Of a DNA stretch of 64,000 nt, positions 52,011 through 61,572 are shown piece after piece (positions within the stretch are counted from its first letter, which is position 1; each line of letters begins with the position of its first letter). Source of the DNA: Cellulophaga fucicola (GTDB lineage: Bacteria; Bacteroidota; Bacteroidia; Flavobacteriales; Flavobacteriaceae); contig NZ_FPIY01000001.1 in assembly GCF_900119145.1 (NCBI RefSeq), positions 1,116,001 to 1,180,000 of the forward strand. Direction: 5' to 3'. The position numbers and the translations under genes are program-made. A model generated the notes under the pieces. That model saw only the letters and a program-made list of their open reading frames with translations. It searched no databases and had not been told where the DNA came from.

Positions 52011-52619
52011 ATGTTAATAATTGGGATAGCTGGCGGAACAGGTTGTGGTAAAACAACTGTTGTAAACCAGATTATTAATGAGTTACCGGACAATGAAGTA
52101 TGCGTAATTTCTCAAGATTCTTATTACAATGACCTGTCTCACTTATCACTAGAAGAAAGAAGAAAAACAAACTTTGACCACCCGCTTTCTATAGATTTTA
52201 AGCTATTAAAAGAACATTTGGAAGAGTTAAGAAAAGGAAAAACCATACAACAGCCTGTTTATTCTTTTTTAGAATGTAATAGAACAGACAAAACAGTACC
52301 TACAGAACCTAGAAAAGTAGTTATTGTAGAAGGTATCTTAATTATGACCGATCCTGAAATTAGAAAAATGATGGACATTAAGATTTTTGTTCATGCAGAT
52401 TCTGATGAGCGTTTAATAAGACGAATTAAAAGGGATGTTAACGAAAGAGGTTGGGATTTAGATGAAACATTAGAAAAATACCAAACTACTATAAAACCAA
52501 TGCACGCAGAGTTTATAGAACCAAGTAAAGAATACGCAGATATTATTATACCAAACAATAAACACAATACCGTTGCAATAGATATTGTACGTACTATTAT
52601 AAACGAAAAATTAGTTTAA
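52011..52619 (+). CDS. udk: Uridine kinase
   Basis: From the ATG at 52011 the protein has 202 residues, normal for the family. The P-loop GIAGGTGCGKTTVVNQI is near residues 5-21. ISQDSYYNDLSHLSLEERRKT is the nucleoside-binding region, followed by NFDHPLSIDF, VVIVEGILIMTDPEIRKMMD and DERLIRRIKRDVNERGWDLD. The enzyme phosphorylates uridine and cytidine in pyrimidine salvage. The next gene (DivIC-like) starts 7 bp downstream, so co-transcription with it and the mutase genes is likely. Confidence 0.96.
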   Translation: MLIIGIAGGTGCGKTTVVNQIINELPDNEVCVISQDSYYNDLSHLSLEERRKTNFDHPLSIDFKLLKEHLEELRKGKTIQQPVYSFLECNRTDKTVPTEPRKVVIVEGILIMTDPEIRKMMDIKIFVHADSDERLIRRIKRDVNERGWDLDETLEKYQTTIKPMHAEFIEPSKEYADIIIPNNKHNTVAIDIVRTIINEKLV

Positions 52620-52626
52620 TTTTTAG

Positions 52627-52959
52627 ATGATTTTTAAAAAACTTAGGAGCAAAAAATGGTTTAGTATAGCAACAAATATGTATGTACTTGTACTTACTGT
52701 TTTTGTTATTTGGATGATTTTTTTTGATACAAACTCGCTTTTTATACATAATGAGCTACAAAACCAGATTGAAGGTTTAGAAAAGCAAAAAGAGTATTTA
52801 AAAGATGAAATTGCCAAAGACAAAAAAATTATAGAAAAACTAAAAGATCCTAAAGAGTTAGAAAAATTTGCTAGAGAGCACTACTATCTAAAAAAGAAGA
52901 ACGAAGAAATATACTTAATAGAATACCAGGACAGCCTTAAAACTAAAGAAGATGAGTAA
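52627..52959 (+). CDS. FtsB/DivIC-family septum formation initiator
   Basis: This 110-residue bitopic protein has a short cytoplasmic start, one transmembrane helix near residues 18-36 (MYVLVLTVFVIWMIFFDT), then a coiled coil (LQNQIEGLEKQKEYLKDEIA). The DivIC-type end is KDPKELEKFAREHYYLKKKNEEIYLIE. It is expected to act in the divisome with FtsL/FtsQ-like partners. Its last 8 bases overlap the start of mutA, an unusual link between a division gene and a metabolic operon. Confidence 0.9.
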   Translation: MIFKKLRSKKWFSIATNMYVLVLTVFVIWMIFFDTNSLFIHNELQNQIEGLEKQKEYLKDEIAKDKKIIEKLKDPKELEKFAREHYYLKKKNEEIYLIEYQDSLKTKEDE

Positions 52960-54316
52960 AAAGAATTTATTTAACGATTTTTCAGCAGTTTCAACAAAGG
53001 AGTGGAAACAAAAAATTCAGGTAGATTTAAAAGGAGCAGATTATAATGATACGCTTGTTTGGGAATCTCCAGAAGGTATTAAGGTTAAGCCTTTTTACAA
53101 CACAGAGGATATTGCTTCTTTTGTTACTAATGTTGCTACTCCAGAATGGAAAATTGGCCAGGCTATTTTTGTGCATAATGAAGCTGCAGCAAACAAAAAA
53201 GCCGTAAACGCTTTGGAAAGAGGTGCAGAAGATTTAATTTTTACTATTCCTAATGATGAAATTAAAATACATGTTCTTTTAAAAAATATAGACCTAAAAC
53301 ATAAAACAGTTTACTTTTGTCTACAGTTTTTATCATCAGAATATATTTCTAAGATTGAAGATTTTTGTAAAAAACAAACTACAAGCATACATTATAACGT
53401 AGATATTATAGGCAACTTAGCTAGTTCTGGTAATTGGTTTTACAACCTTACTAAAGACCATCAAGAATTAGATAAAATAGCTACAATTACCAACGCACAA
53501 AATACTATTGGCGTAAATGTTAGTACATACCAAAATGCTGGCGCCACAATGGTACAACAGTTAGCCTATGCAATGGCACACGCTAATGAGTACCTAAATC
53601 ATTTTAAAAACACTACCATTCCTAACTTTACATTTACGGTAAGTGTTTCTGGAAATTACTTTTTTGAAATAGCAAAACTTAGAGCTTTACGTTTACTTTG
53701 GAAATCACTACAAACAGAATATAATACAACTGCAAACTGTACTATTTTGGCTGTGCCAAGCAAACGAAACAAAACCTTGTACGATTATAATGTAAATATG
53801 CTACGTACAACTACAGAATGTATGGCTGCTAGTATTGGTGGCGCAGATACCATTTGTAATTTAGCGTATGATGCCATTTACCATAAAGACAATGAGTTTG
53901 GCGAGCGTATTGCTAGAAACCAATTACTTATTCTAAAAAAAGAAAGTTATTTAGATGTAGTTACAAACCCTGCAGATGGTGCTTATTATATAGAATCTAT
54001 AACGCATCAATTAGCAGAAAAAGCATTAGAACTTTTTAAATCGATAGAAGCAACTGGCGGATTTTTATCAAACTTAAAATCACATCAAATTCAGAAAAAA
54101 ATAAAAGAAAGTGCTGCTAAAGAACAAGAGCTTTTTAATTCTGAAAAAGAAGTTTTGGTTGGTACTAATAAATATATAAACAAAGAAGACAAAATAAAAG
54201 AAGATTTAGAGTTGTACCCGTTTGTAAAAACAAATGCACGCAAAACTCTAATAATACCAATTATAGAAAAAAGGTTAGCAGAAACAGTAGAACAAAATAG
54301 ATTAAAAGATGAGTAG
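52952..54316 (+). CDS. mutA: Methylmalonyl-CoA mutase small (beta) subunit
   Basis: The 454-residue protein has the mutase TIM-barrel pattern ([40 protein letters not shown] near residue 30, [54 protein letters not shown]). It lacks the C-terminal cobalamin domain that larger MutA proteins retain in degenerate form; short versions are usual in flavobacteria. The beta subunit is non-catalytic and stabilises the heterodimer that interconverts methylmalonyl-CoA and succinyl-CoA. It overlaps divIC by 8 bp upstream and mutB by 8 bp downstream. Confidence 0.93.
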   Translation: MSKKNLFNDFSAVSTKEWKQKIQVDLKGADYNDTLVWESPEGIKVKPFYNTEDIASFVTNVATPEWKIGQAIFVHNEAAANKKAVNALERGAEDLIFTIPNDEIKIHVLLKNIDLKHKTVYFCLQFLSSEYISKIEDFCKKQTTSIHYNVDIIGNLASSGNWFYNLTKDHQELDKIATITNAQNTIGVNVSTYQNAGATMVQQLAYAMAHANEYLNHFKNTTIPNFTFTVSVSGNYFFEIAKLRALRLLWKSLQTEYNTTANCTILAVPSKRNKTLYDYNVNMLRTTTECMAASIGGADTICNLAYDAIYHKDNEFGERIARNQLLILKKESYLDVVTNPADGAYYIESITHQLAEKALELFKSIEATGGFLSNLKSHQIQKKIKESAAKEQELFNSEKEVLVGTNKYINKEDKIKEDLELYPFVKTNARKTLIIPIIEKRLAETVEQNRLKDE

Positions 54317-56456
54317 AAAAGATTTACAACACTTAGAACTTAGTAAAGAAGACAGTGGTAAAAAATCTGACTCTTCTATTTTTAACACAGCAGAAGGTAT
54401 TGCTGTAAAAAAAACCTACACAAAACAAGATTTAGAAGGTTTAGAACACCTAGATTTTGCCGCTGGTTTAGCACCAAATTTACGTGGTCCCTACTCTACT
54501 ATGTATGTACGCAGACCTTGGACAATTAGGCAATATGCTGGGTTTTCTACAGCAGAAGAAAGCAATGCTTTTTACAGGCGTAATTTAGCTGCTGGCCAAA
54601 AAGGGTTATCTGTTGCTTTTGATTTACCCACACACAGAGGATATGATAGTGATCATGAGAGAGTGGTTGGCGACGTTGGTAAAGCTGGTGTTGCTATTGA
54701 TTCTGTAGAGGATATGAAAATTTTATTTGGCGGTATTCCGCTAGATAAAATGTCTGTATCTATGACTATGAATGGTGCCGTATTACCAATATTAGCATTT
54801 TATATTGTTGCTGCAGAAGAACAAGGAGTAGCATTAGACCAATTGGCTGGTACTATACAGAACGATATTTTAAAAGAATTTATGGTGCGTAATACATACA
54901 TTTACCCACCAACACCATCTATGCAAATTATTGCAGATATTTTTGAATACACTAGTAAATTTATGCCTAAGTTTAATAGTATAAGTATATCTGGTTACCA
55001 TATGCAAGAAGCTGGTGCTACTGCAGATATAGAGCTCGCATACACTTTAGCAGATGGTTTAGAGTATATAAAAACCGGACTTAAAACCGGGATGGACATT
55101 GATACTTTTGCTCCTCGCCTATCTTTCTTTTGGGCTATTGGAATGAATCATTTTATGGAAGTTACAAAACTAAGAGCAGGCCGTATGTTATGGTCTAAAT
55201 TGGTAAAGCAATTCAACCCTAAAAATCAAAAATCTTTAGCTTTACGTACGCATTGCCAAACTAGTGGTTGGAGCTTAACAGAGCAAGATCCTTTTAATAA
55301 TGTAGCCAGAACAACAATAGAAGCAGCCGCTGCAGCTTTTGGAGGCACGCAGAGTTTACACACCAATGCTTTGGATGAAGCTATTGCATTACCAACAGAT
55401 TTTTCGGCTAGAATTGCACGTAACACGCAAATATATTTACAAGAAGAAACCAAAATTACTAAAACCGTAGATCCCTGGGCTGGTAGTTATTATGTAGAAA
55501 AACTAACTGAGGAAATTGCGCAAAAGGCTTGGAAACTTATTGAAGAAGTAGACGAATTAGGAGGTATGACTAAAGCTATTGAAGCCGGTATACCAAAGAT
55601 GAGAATTGAAGAAGCTGCTGCTAAAAAACAAGCACGTATAGATAGTAATGAAGATGTAATTGTTGGCGTAAACAAATACCAATTAGAGAATGAAGACGAT
55701 TTACATATTTTAGAGGTAGATAATGAGCAAGTACGTAAACAACAAGTAGAAAGACTTGCACAAATTAGAGAAACCAGAGATACTAAATTAGTAACAAAAG
55801 CATTAAACAATTTAACTAAAGCCGCAGAAGCAAGTAAAAACAGTACAACTAGTAGCGGTCCTGATAAAAATTTACTAGCTTTAGCTGTAGAAGCTGCAAG
55901 ACATAGAGCAACATTAGGAGAAATAAGTGATGCACTAGAAACTGTTTTTGGCAGACATAAAGCAAAAATACAATCATTTACAGGCGTGTATTCTAAAGAA
56001 ATTAAAAACGACGAGAGTTTTAAAAAGGCATTGGCTATGGCAGATGCTTTTGCTGAGACAGAGGGTAGAAGACCTAGAATAATGGTAGCTAAAATGGGGC
56101 AAGATGGCCACGATCGTGGTGCTAAAGTTGTAGCTACTGGTTATGCAGATTTAGGTTTTGATGTGGATATAGGCCCACTTTTTCAGACACCAGAAGAAGC
56201 TGCAAAACAAGCTGTAGAAAATGATGTACATATTCTTGGTGTATCATCACTAGCAGCAGGACACAAAACATTAGTCCCAGCAGTAATTGAGGAACTAAAA
56301 AAACACGGCAGGGAAGATATTATGGTTATTGTTGGTGGTGTTGTACCTAAACAAGATTATCAATTTTTATTTGATGCTGGTGCAGTTGCAGTTTTTGGTC
56401 CTGGAACAAAAATAAGTGAAGCTGCTATTCAGATTTTAGAAATTTTATCAGAATAA
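54309..56456 (+). CDS. mutB: Methylmalonyl-CoA mutase large (alpha) subunit
   Basis: The 715-residue protein has the barrel ([20 protein letters not shown] near residue 60, [18 protein letters not shown] near 98, [39 protein letters not shown]). The C-terminal B12-binding domain spans about 580-715, with [20 protein letters not shown], where the His of D-x-H-x-x-G coordinates cobalt, then [14 protein letters not shown] and [11 protein letters not shown]. It is full length. It catalyses the B12-dependent rearrangement of methylmalonyl-CoA to succinyl-CoA in propionate metabolism or its reverse. It forms an operon with mutA (8-bp overlap) and is closed by a terminator. Confidence 0.97.
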   Translation: MSRKDLQHLELSKEDSGKKSDSSIFNTAEGIAVKKTYTKQDLEGLEHLDFAAGLAPNLRGPYSTMYVRRPWTIRQYAGFSTAEESNAFYRRNLAAGQKGLSVAFDLPTHRGYDSDHERVVGDVGKAGVAIDSVEDMKILFGGIPLDKMSVSMTMNGAVLPILAFYIVAAEEQGVALDQLAGTIQNDILKEFMVRNTYIYPPTPSMQIIADIFEYTSKFMPKFNSISISGYHMQEAGATADIELAYTLADGLEYIKTGLKTGMDIDTFAPRLSFFWAIGMNHFMEVTKLRAGRMLWSKLVKQFNPKNQKSLALRTHCQTSGWSLTEQDPFNNVARTTIEAAAAAFGGTQSLHTNALDEAIALPTDFSARIARNTQIYLQEETKITKTVDPWAGSYYVEKLTEEIAQKAWKLIEEVDELGGMTKAIEAGIPKMRIEEAAAKKQARIDSNEDVIVGVNKYQLENEDDLHILEVDNEQVRKQQVERLAQIRETRDTKLVTKALNNLTKAAEASKNSTTSSGPDKNLLALAVEAARHRATLGEISDALETVFGRHKAKIQSFTGVYSKEIKNDESFKKALAMADAFAETEGRRPRIMVAKMGQDGHDRGAKVVATGYADLGFDVDIGPLFQTPEEAAKQAVENDVHILGVSSLAAGHKTLVPAVIEELKKHGREDIMVIVGGVVPKQDYQFLFDAGAVAVFGPGTKISEAAIQILEILSE

Positions 56457-56538
56457 ATACTTCTGTTTTTTTTATTAAAACATATTGAAAATGAGTAAAA
56501 AAATAAGATTTAGAATCTATTTTTAACACTTAAAAAAC

Positions 56539-56565
56539 AAAAGCAGCTATCTATAGCTGCTTTTT
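56539..56565 (+). terminator. Intrinsic terminator after mutB
   Basis: An 11-bp stem (56539-56549 with 56554-56564, 4-base loop, AGCAGCTA core) is followed by T-rich sequence, 82 bp past the mutB stop and before parA. Confidence 0.85.
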
Positions 56566-56638
56566 ATTTGCAAACTATTAACAGCTTCGGTTTTATATAG
56601 TCGTAAAAAAGTGTATTTTTAGCCTCACTAAACTTACT

Positions 56639-57418
56639 ATGACAATGGGCAAAATAATAGCCATCGCTAACCAAAAAGGCGGAGTTGGAAAAACTACCAC
56701 CTCTGTTAATCTAGCCGCTTCCCTAGGCGTACTAGAAAAAAAAGTCTTGCTTATAGATGCAGATCCACAAGCAAATGCAACATCTGGCTTAGGCATAGAT
56801 GTTGACAGCGTAGAGATTGGCACCTATGAATTGTTGGAGCATACCAAATCTGCTTCTGAGACAATTATGAAAACCACTTCTCCTAATGTAGACTTAATAC
56901 CGTCTCATATAGATCTGGTTGCCATAGAGATAGAACTAGTTGACAAAGAGGAACGCGAGTATATGATGCGTAAATCTATTAGTCACCTTAGAGATGAATA
57001 CGATTATATTTTAATAGATTGTGCACCTTCATTAGGACTTTTAACTCTTAATGCTTTAACGGCTGCCGATTCTGTTATTATACCAATACAGTGCGAGTAT
57101 TTTGCACTAGAAGGTCTTGGAAAGTTGTTAAATACTATAAAAAGTGTTCAAAAAATACACAATCCAGATCTAGATATAGAAGGATTGTTATTAACTATGT
57201 TCGACTCTAGGCTAAGGTTATCTAACCAAGTAGTTGAAGAAGTTAAAAAGCACTTTTCCGAGATGGTTTTTGAAACCATTATTCAAAGAAACGTTAGACT
57301 TAGTGAAGCTCCAAGTTATGGAGAAAGCATTATTAAGTATGACGCAAGTAGTAAAGGAGCTGCCAATTATTTAAATTTGGCAAATGAAGTAATGAAAAAA
57401 AATAAGGAAAAAGTATAA
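56639..57418 (+). CDS. parA: Chromosome-partitioning ATPase ParA (Soj-like)
   Basis: The 259-residue protein has the deviant Walker A motif KGGVGKTTTSVNLAASL at residues 13-29. LLIDADPQANATSGLG is the A' motif, and DYILIDCAPSLGLLTLNAL is Walker B. The C-terminal PSYGESIIKYDASSKGAANY is typical of chromosomal Soj/ParA. The start is ATG at 56639, with a second ATG two codons on as an alternative. It works with ParB to move origin regions apart. ParB follows 2 bp downstream, so they are one transcript. Confidence 0.95.
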   Translation: MTMGKIIAIANQKGGVGKTTTSVNLAASLGVLEKKVLLIDADPQANATSGLGIDVDSVEIGTYELLEHTKSASETIMKTTSPNVDLIPSHIDLVAIEIELVDKEEREYMMRKSISHLRDEYDYILIDCAPSLGLLTLNALTAADSVIIPIQCEYFALEGLGKLLNTIKSVQKIHNPDLDIEGLLLTMFDSRLRLSNQVVEEVKKHFSEMVFETIIQRNVRLSEAPSYGESIIKYDASSKGAANYLNLANEVMKKNKEKV

Positions 57419-57420
57419 TA

Positions 57421-58326
57421 ATGGCGAAAGCAATTAAGAAACAGGCTCTAGGCAGAGGTTTATCTGCTCTTTTAAAAGATCCTGAAAATGATATTAACTC
57501 TGCAGAAGATAAAAATGCCGACAAAGTTGTTGGTAATATCATTGAACTAGATTTAGAATTAATAGAGGTTAACCCTTTTCAGCCAAGATCTCATTTTAAC
57601 GAAGAAGCTTTAGTAGAACTATCTACTTCTATTAAAGAGTTGGGCGTTATACAGCCTATTACTGTTCGTAAATTAGAGTTTAACAAGTACCAACTTGTTT
57701 CTGGTGAACGTAGATTTAGAGCATCTAAATTACTAGGTTTAGAGACTATACCTGCATACATAAGAATTGCTAACGACCAAGAGTCTTTAGAAATGGCTTT
57801 GGTAGAAAACATACAAAGACAAGACTTAGACCCTATAGAGATTGCATTGTCTTACCAAAGACTTATAGATGAAATTCAGCTTACTCAAGAAAAGTTAAGT
57901 GAGCGTGTAGGTAAAAAAAGATCTACCATTACAAACTATATGCGTTTACTAAAACTAGACCCAATTATACAAACTGGTATTCGTGACGGCTTTGTAAGTA
58001 TGGGCCACGGTAGAGCTTTAGTTAATATTGATAAAAAATCTGATCAGATAGATTTATACGAAAAAATTGTAGAAAACAATTTATCTGTTAGAGACACAGA
58101 AAAAGCTGTAAAAGAACATCAAGAAGGCGGTAATACTCCTAAGGTTACAGCTAAAAAAGCTAGTAAATCTCCGGAATTTGTTAAAGAAGGTTCTCATAAG
58201 ATTGAAAAACATTTAGACGCTAAAGTAGCTGTTACAGCAAGTGAAAAAGGAAAAGGAAAAATTACTATTTCTTTTAACTCTCCTGAAGATTTTGACAGAC
58301 TAAAAAAACTAATTACTGGTGCTTAA
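57421..58326 (+). CDS. parB: Chromosome-partitioning protein ParB
   Basis: The 301-residue protein has the N-terminal tag KKQALGRGLSALLKD. The ParB/Srx CTP-binding nuclease-like domain includes VNPFQPRSHFNEEALVELS, IQPITVRKL and LVSGERRFRASKLLGLETIP. MALVENIQRQDLDPIEIALSY follows, then a helix-turn-helix (LSERVGKKRSTITNYMRLLK) and GHGRALVNI. A C-terminal dimerisation region ends in DFDRLKKLITGA. It binds parS centromere sites; I did not find a canonical parS by eye in the window. Its last 8 bases overlap the next gene. Confidence 0.96.
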   Translation: MAKAIKKQALGRGLSALLKDPENDINSAEDKNADKVVGNIIELDLELIEVNPFQPRSHFNEEALVELSTSIKELGVIQPITVRKLEFNKYQLVSGERRFRASKLLGLETIPAYIRIANDQESLEMALVENIQRQDLDPIEIALSYQRLIDEIQLTQEKLSERVGKKRSTITNYMRLLKLDPIIQTGIRDGFVSMGHGRALVNIDKKSDQIDLYEKIVENNLSVRDTEKAVKEHQEGGNTPKVTAKKASKSPEFVKEGSHKIEKHLDAKVAVTASEKGKGKITISFNSPEDFDRLKKLITGA

Positions 58327-58966
58327 AAACCTTATTTCTATACTAATTTTCAGCTTTTTTGTTACAATAGGCTGGTCTCAAGAGCCTGCAAAACCTAAAC
58401 AAGAAAAAGATTCTCTTACCCAAGATTTAAAAGAAAAAGGCATTCATGTAGATGAAGTTCTTTTAAGTAATAATAGAAGAATAGACCCGCTTGCGCCAAG
58501 TAAAGCTGCTTTTTACTCTGCTGTTTTACCGGGTTTAGGACAGATTTACAACGGAGATGTTTGGAAAGTTCCTATTGTATATGCTGCAATTGGCACAGGT
58601 GTTTACGCGTACAGCTTTAACAACAAACAATACAATAGAACTAGAGATGCTTTTAAAAGAAGAAAAGCTGGTTTTATGGATGATGAATTTTATGCTTTTA
58701 ACGGGCAAGAAATAGATCCAGGAAATCCTAGGTTAGATGATGATGATCTACAACGTGCACAAGAGCGTTACCAAGAAGACAGAGATTTATCTTTATTAAT
58801 TACCATTGGTCTTTATGCTTTAAATATTATAGAAGCAAACGTAAAAGCACACCTTAGGCAGTTTAATGTAGACGACAATCTTAGTTTTAACATTAAGCCC
58901 TATTTAGAATTCAACACTATTACAGCAGAACCTAATTATGGTTTTGCTTTACAATTAAAATTTTAA
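58319..58966 (+). CDS. DUF5683-family membrane protein
   Basis: The 215-residue protein uses a GTG start at 58319 overlapping parB by 8 bp. That start is favoured because it gives a full signal-like segment (LISILIFSFFVTIGWSQ). The middle has KAAFYSAVLPGLGQIYNGDVW, the family's hallmark, followed by a membrane segment (IVYAAIGTGVYAYSF). A charged loop, a second membrane segment (LSLLITIGLYALNIIEANV) and a beta-strand C-terminus ending LQLKF come after. The function is unknown. It stands conserved-looking between parB and dapB and is probably an envelope protein. Confidence 0.82.
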   Translation: MLKNLISILIFSFFVTIGWSQEPAKPKQEKDSLTQDLKEKGIHVDEVLLSNNRRIDPLAPSKAAFYSAVLPGLGQIYNGDVWKVPIVYAAIGTGVYAYSFNNKQYNRTRDAFKRRKAGFMDDEFYAFNGQEIDPGNPRLDDDDLQRAQERYQEDRDLSLLITIGLYALNIIEANVKAHLRQFNVDDNLSFNIKPYLEFNTITAEPNYGFALQLKF

Positions 58967-58968
58967 GT

Positions 58969-59670
58969 ATGAATATTGCATTGTTCGGTTACGGAAGAAT
59001 GGGTAAAATGATTGAAGAGGTAGCCATAAACCGAAATCATACCATAGTTGCAAAAATAGATGCAAATACAGAAAATATAGACTTTTCTAAAATAGATGTT
59101 GCCATAGACTTTAGCTTACCTAGTGCTGCGTTTGGCAATATAGAAAAATGTATAAACAATAATGTTCCTATAATTTCGGGAACAACAGGTTGGCTAGACA
59201 AGTACAATGATGCCGTTGCATTGTGTAACGAAAAAAAGGGTGCTTTTATCTACGCATCAAACTTTAGCTTAGGAGTTAATATATTTTTTGAGCTAAATAG
59301 CTATTTGGCAAAAATGATGAAAACCTTAGATCAGTACGCTGTTACGATGGAAGAAATACATCATACAAAAAAACTAGATGCACCAAGCGGAACTGCAATT
59401 ACATTAGCAGAAGGGGTTTTAGAACATTCTAAATACAAAGGTTGGCAACTAGACAAAGCAGATGAAAATCACATACCAATAGTAGCAAAAAGAATACCTG
59501 AAGTACCAGGCACACATACCATTAGCTATAACAGTAATGTAGACAGCATAGATATTACGCATACAGCACATAACCGAGAAGGTTTTGCGCTTGGAGCCGT
59601 AATCGCAGCCGAATGGATTGTTGGAAAAACAGGTGTTTTTACAATGAAAGACGTTCTTGAGCTTAATTAA
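58969..59670 (+). CDS. dapB: 4-hydroxy-tetrahydrodipicolinate reductase
   Basis: The 233-residue protein has the NAD(P)-binding start IALFGYGRMGKMIEEVA. DVAIDFSLPSAAFGNI and IISGTTGWLDKYN follow, then YASNFSLGVNIFFELN. The family signature MEEIHHTKKLDAPSGTAITL is near residues 126-145 and holds the catalytic His and Lys, with HTAHNREGFALGAV near the end. It reduces the dihydrodipicolinate precursor on the way to lysine and diaminopimelate for peptidoglycan. It begins 2 bp after the DUF5683 gene, in the parA-lepB run of same-strand genes. Confidence 0.96.
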   Translation: MNIALFGYGRMGKMIEEVAINRNHTIVAKIDANTENIDFSKIDVAIDFSLPSAAFGNIEKCINNNVPIISGTTGWLDKYNDAVALCNEKKGAFIYASNFSLGVNIFFELNSYLAKMMKTLDQYAVTMEEIHHTKKLDAPSGTAITLAEGVLEHSKYKGWQLDKADENHIPIVAKRIPEVPGTHTISYNSNVDSIDITHTAHNREGFALGAVIAAEWIVGKTGVFTMKDVLELN

Positions 59671-59772
59671 AAGTTAAAAAATAATATAAAGTAGACTGTT
59701 TCGTAAAAAATAATTTAGTTTTAAAAAATACGACAACCAAATACAGTTGACTTAAACCCATAAATTAAAAAA

Positions 59773-61467
59773 ATGAATATATCTCAGTGGATCATTTTTA
59801 TCCTAATAGTACAAGTTATACACTTTCTAGGAACTTGGAAATTATACGTAAAAGCTGGCAGAAAAGCTTGGGAAGCAGCAATACCTGTATATAATGCAAT
59901 TGTATTAATGCAAATTATTAGAAGACCTAAATGGTGGGTTATTTTACTGTTCATTCCTATTATAAATCTTTTAATGTTTCCTGTAATATGGGTAGAAACT
60001 ATTAGAAGTTTTGGTAAAAACACACTTTTAGATACTTGGCTAGTTATCCTTACTTTAGGTTTTTACACTTATTACGTTAATTATGCTTTAGATGTAAAAT
60101 ACATAGAAGATCGTAGCTTGCACCCAACAACAGGTTTAGGAGAATGGGTTAGCTCTATTGTTTTTGCTATTGTTGCCGCTACATTTGTACATACTTATTT
60201 TATACAACCATATGTAATACCTACTTCTTCATTAGAAAAAACACTTCTTGTGGGGGATTTTCTATTTGTTAGTAAATTTCATTATGGCGCACGTACTCCT
60301 ATGACTACAGTTGCTGCTCCAATGGTACACGATACGCTTCCGTTGCTAGGATTAAAATCATACTTAAACAAACCACAATTACCTTATTTTAGGTTACCTG
60401 GGTTTCAGAATATAAAAAGAAATGAAATTGTTGTTTTTAGTTGGCCAGCAGATACTGTTAGACAGTTTTTTGTAAGAGAAAAAGGAGTTCAAAAACCTAT
60501 AGATAAAAAATCTAATTATGTTAAACGTTGTGTAGGCATCCCTGGAGATACATTATCTGTTGTAGACGGCTATGTACATATTAACGGCAAAAAAACCGTA
60601 CTACCAGACAGAGCTAAACCAATGTTTTACCACGTTGTAACAACAAAAGCTCCTATAGACAATGCTATTCTTAATGTCCTTGGCCGTAAAAACTTTACTG
60701 GGTACACAGTTCGTATTCCTTTAGAAATTTTACAAAAAGACAAGGTTACCGAGTTAATGAACAAAGGCGCTAACTTAGATGAAATTAAAAGAGATTCGGC
60801 TTACGCATACTATGCTGGTAGCATTGGCGATAAACGAGTAAAAGACTATTTACAAGCTGAAGACGTAAGAACAATGAACTTGTTTAACCTTACTGAAGAA
60901 GAAGCTAAAAAAGCGACAAAACTATCTGCCATAGTTAGCGCTAAAAAGTTTAGTTATAAAAAACAGTCAACTAAAATATTCCCTCAGAATGCAAATTTAG
61001 CAGGTACAGAAGATAATTTTAGCCCTATATACATACCAAAAGCAAATGCTACAATTAGCTTAAATGCTAAAAACTTACCGCTTTATAAAAAGATTATAAC
61101 AGAATACGAAGGAAATACGCTAGCACAAGCAGGCAACCAAATAACCATTAATGGTAAGGTTACAAACAAGTACACCTTTAAACAAGATTATTATTGGATG
61201 ATGGGTGACAATAGACACCAATCTGAAGATAGTAGATATTGGGGATTTGTACCAGAAAATCACGTGGTTGGTAAACCTGTATTTATTTGGATGAGTATTG
61301 ATGGTATTAATGATGGTTTTGCTAACTGGAAACCTCGCTGGAACCGTTTCTTTACTACAGTTGGTGGATCTGGAGAACCTGTTTCTTATTTAAAATATTT
61401 TCTACTAGCATTAGTTGGATATTTTGTTTTTGATTACTTTAGAAAAAAGAAGAAAAAAACAAGCTAA
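59773..61467 (+). CDS. lepB: Signal peptidase I with extra N-terminal membrane domain and large insertion
   Basis: The 564-residue protein starts with a DUF5684-like membrane domain (about 1-115; WKLYVKAGRKAWEAAIPVYN, IPIINLLMFPVIWVETI) and then another helix (IVFAIVAATFVHTYFIQPY). The type I signal peptidase boxes come next: IPTSSLEKTLLVGDFLFVSK with the catalytic Ser near residue 154, and YVKRCVGIPGDTL with the catalytic Lys near 252. YYWMMGDNRHQSEDSRYWGFVP is box E, near 475. Between the Lys and box E lies an insertion of about 200 residues of unclear role. A C-terminal membrane helix ends in RKKKKKTS. It removes signal peptides from exported proteins. A strong hairpin follows the gene. 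Confidence 0.93.
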   Translation: MNISQWIIFILIVQVIHFLGTWKLYVKAGRKAWEAAIPVYNAIVLMQIIRRPKWWVILLFIPIINLLMFPVIWVETIRSFGKNTLLDTWLVILTLGFYTYYVNYALDVKYIEDRSLHPTTGLGEWVSSIVFAIVAATFVHTYFIQPYVIPTSSLEKTLLVGDFLFVSKFHYGARTPMTTVAAPMVHDTLPLLGLKSYLNKPQLPYFRLPGFQNIKRNEIVVFSWPADTVRQFFVREKGVQKPIDKKSNYVKRCVGIPGDTLSVVDGYVHINGKKTVLPDRAKPMFYHVVTTKAPIDNAILNVLGRKNFTGYTVRIPLEILQKDKVTELMNKGANLDEIKRDSAYAYYAGSIGDKRVKDYLQAEDVRTMNLFNLTEEEAKKATKLSAIVSAKKFSYKKQSTKIFPQNANLAGTEDNFSPIYIPKANATISLNAKNLPLYKKIITEYEGNTLAQAGNQITINGKVTNKYTFKQDYYWMMGDNRHQSEDSRYWGFVPENHVVGKPVFIWMSIDGINDGFANWKPRWNRFFTTVGGSGEPVSYLKYFLLALVGYFVFDYFRKKKKKTS

Positions 61468-61486
61468 AATGCTAATTGATAAATAA

Positions 61487-61530
61487 CAAAGGTGAAAATG
61501 TAAAACTAGTTTTTTATATTTTCACCTTTG
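61487..61530 (+). terminator. Long hairpin after lepB
   Basis: A stem of 19 bp with one G-U pair runs CAAAGGTGAAAAT... (61487-61505) against ...ATTTTCACCTTTG (61512-61530), with a 6-base loop. It lies 20 bp past the lepB stop. T residues after it are few, but the stem is strong enough to act as a terminator. Confidence 0.7.
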
Positions 61531-61572
61531 TTAGCTAATACATATAACTAAACTAAAAAAATTATTTCACAA

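Noticed and set aside
56639-58326. A parS centromere site expected near parA-parB
   Set aside because: I scanned by eye for the TGTTTCACGTGAAACA type of palindrome and saw no convincing match. A computed search with one or two mismatches would be decisive.
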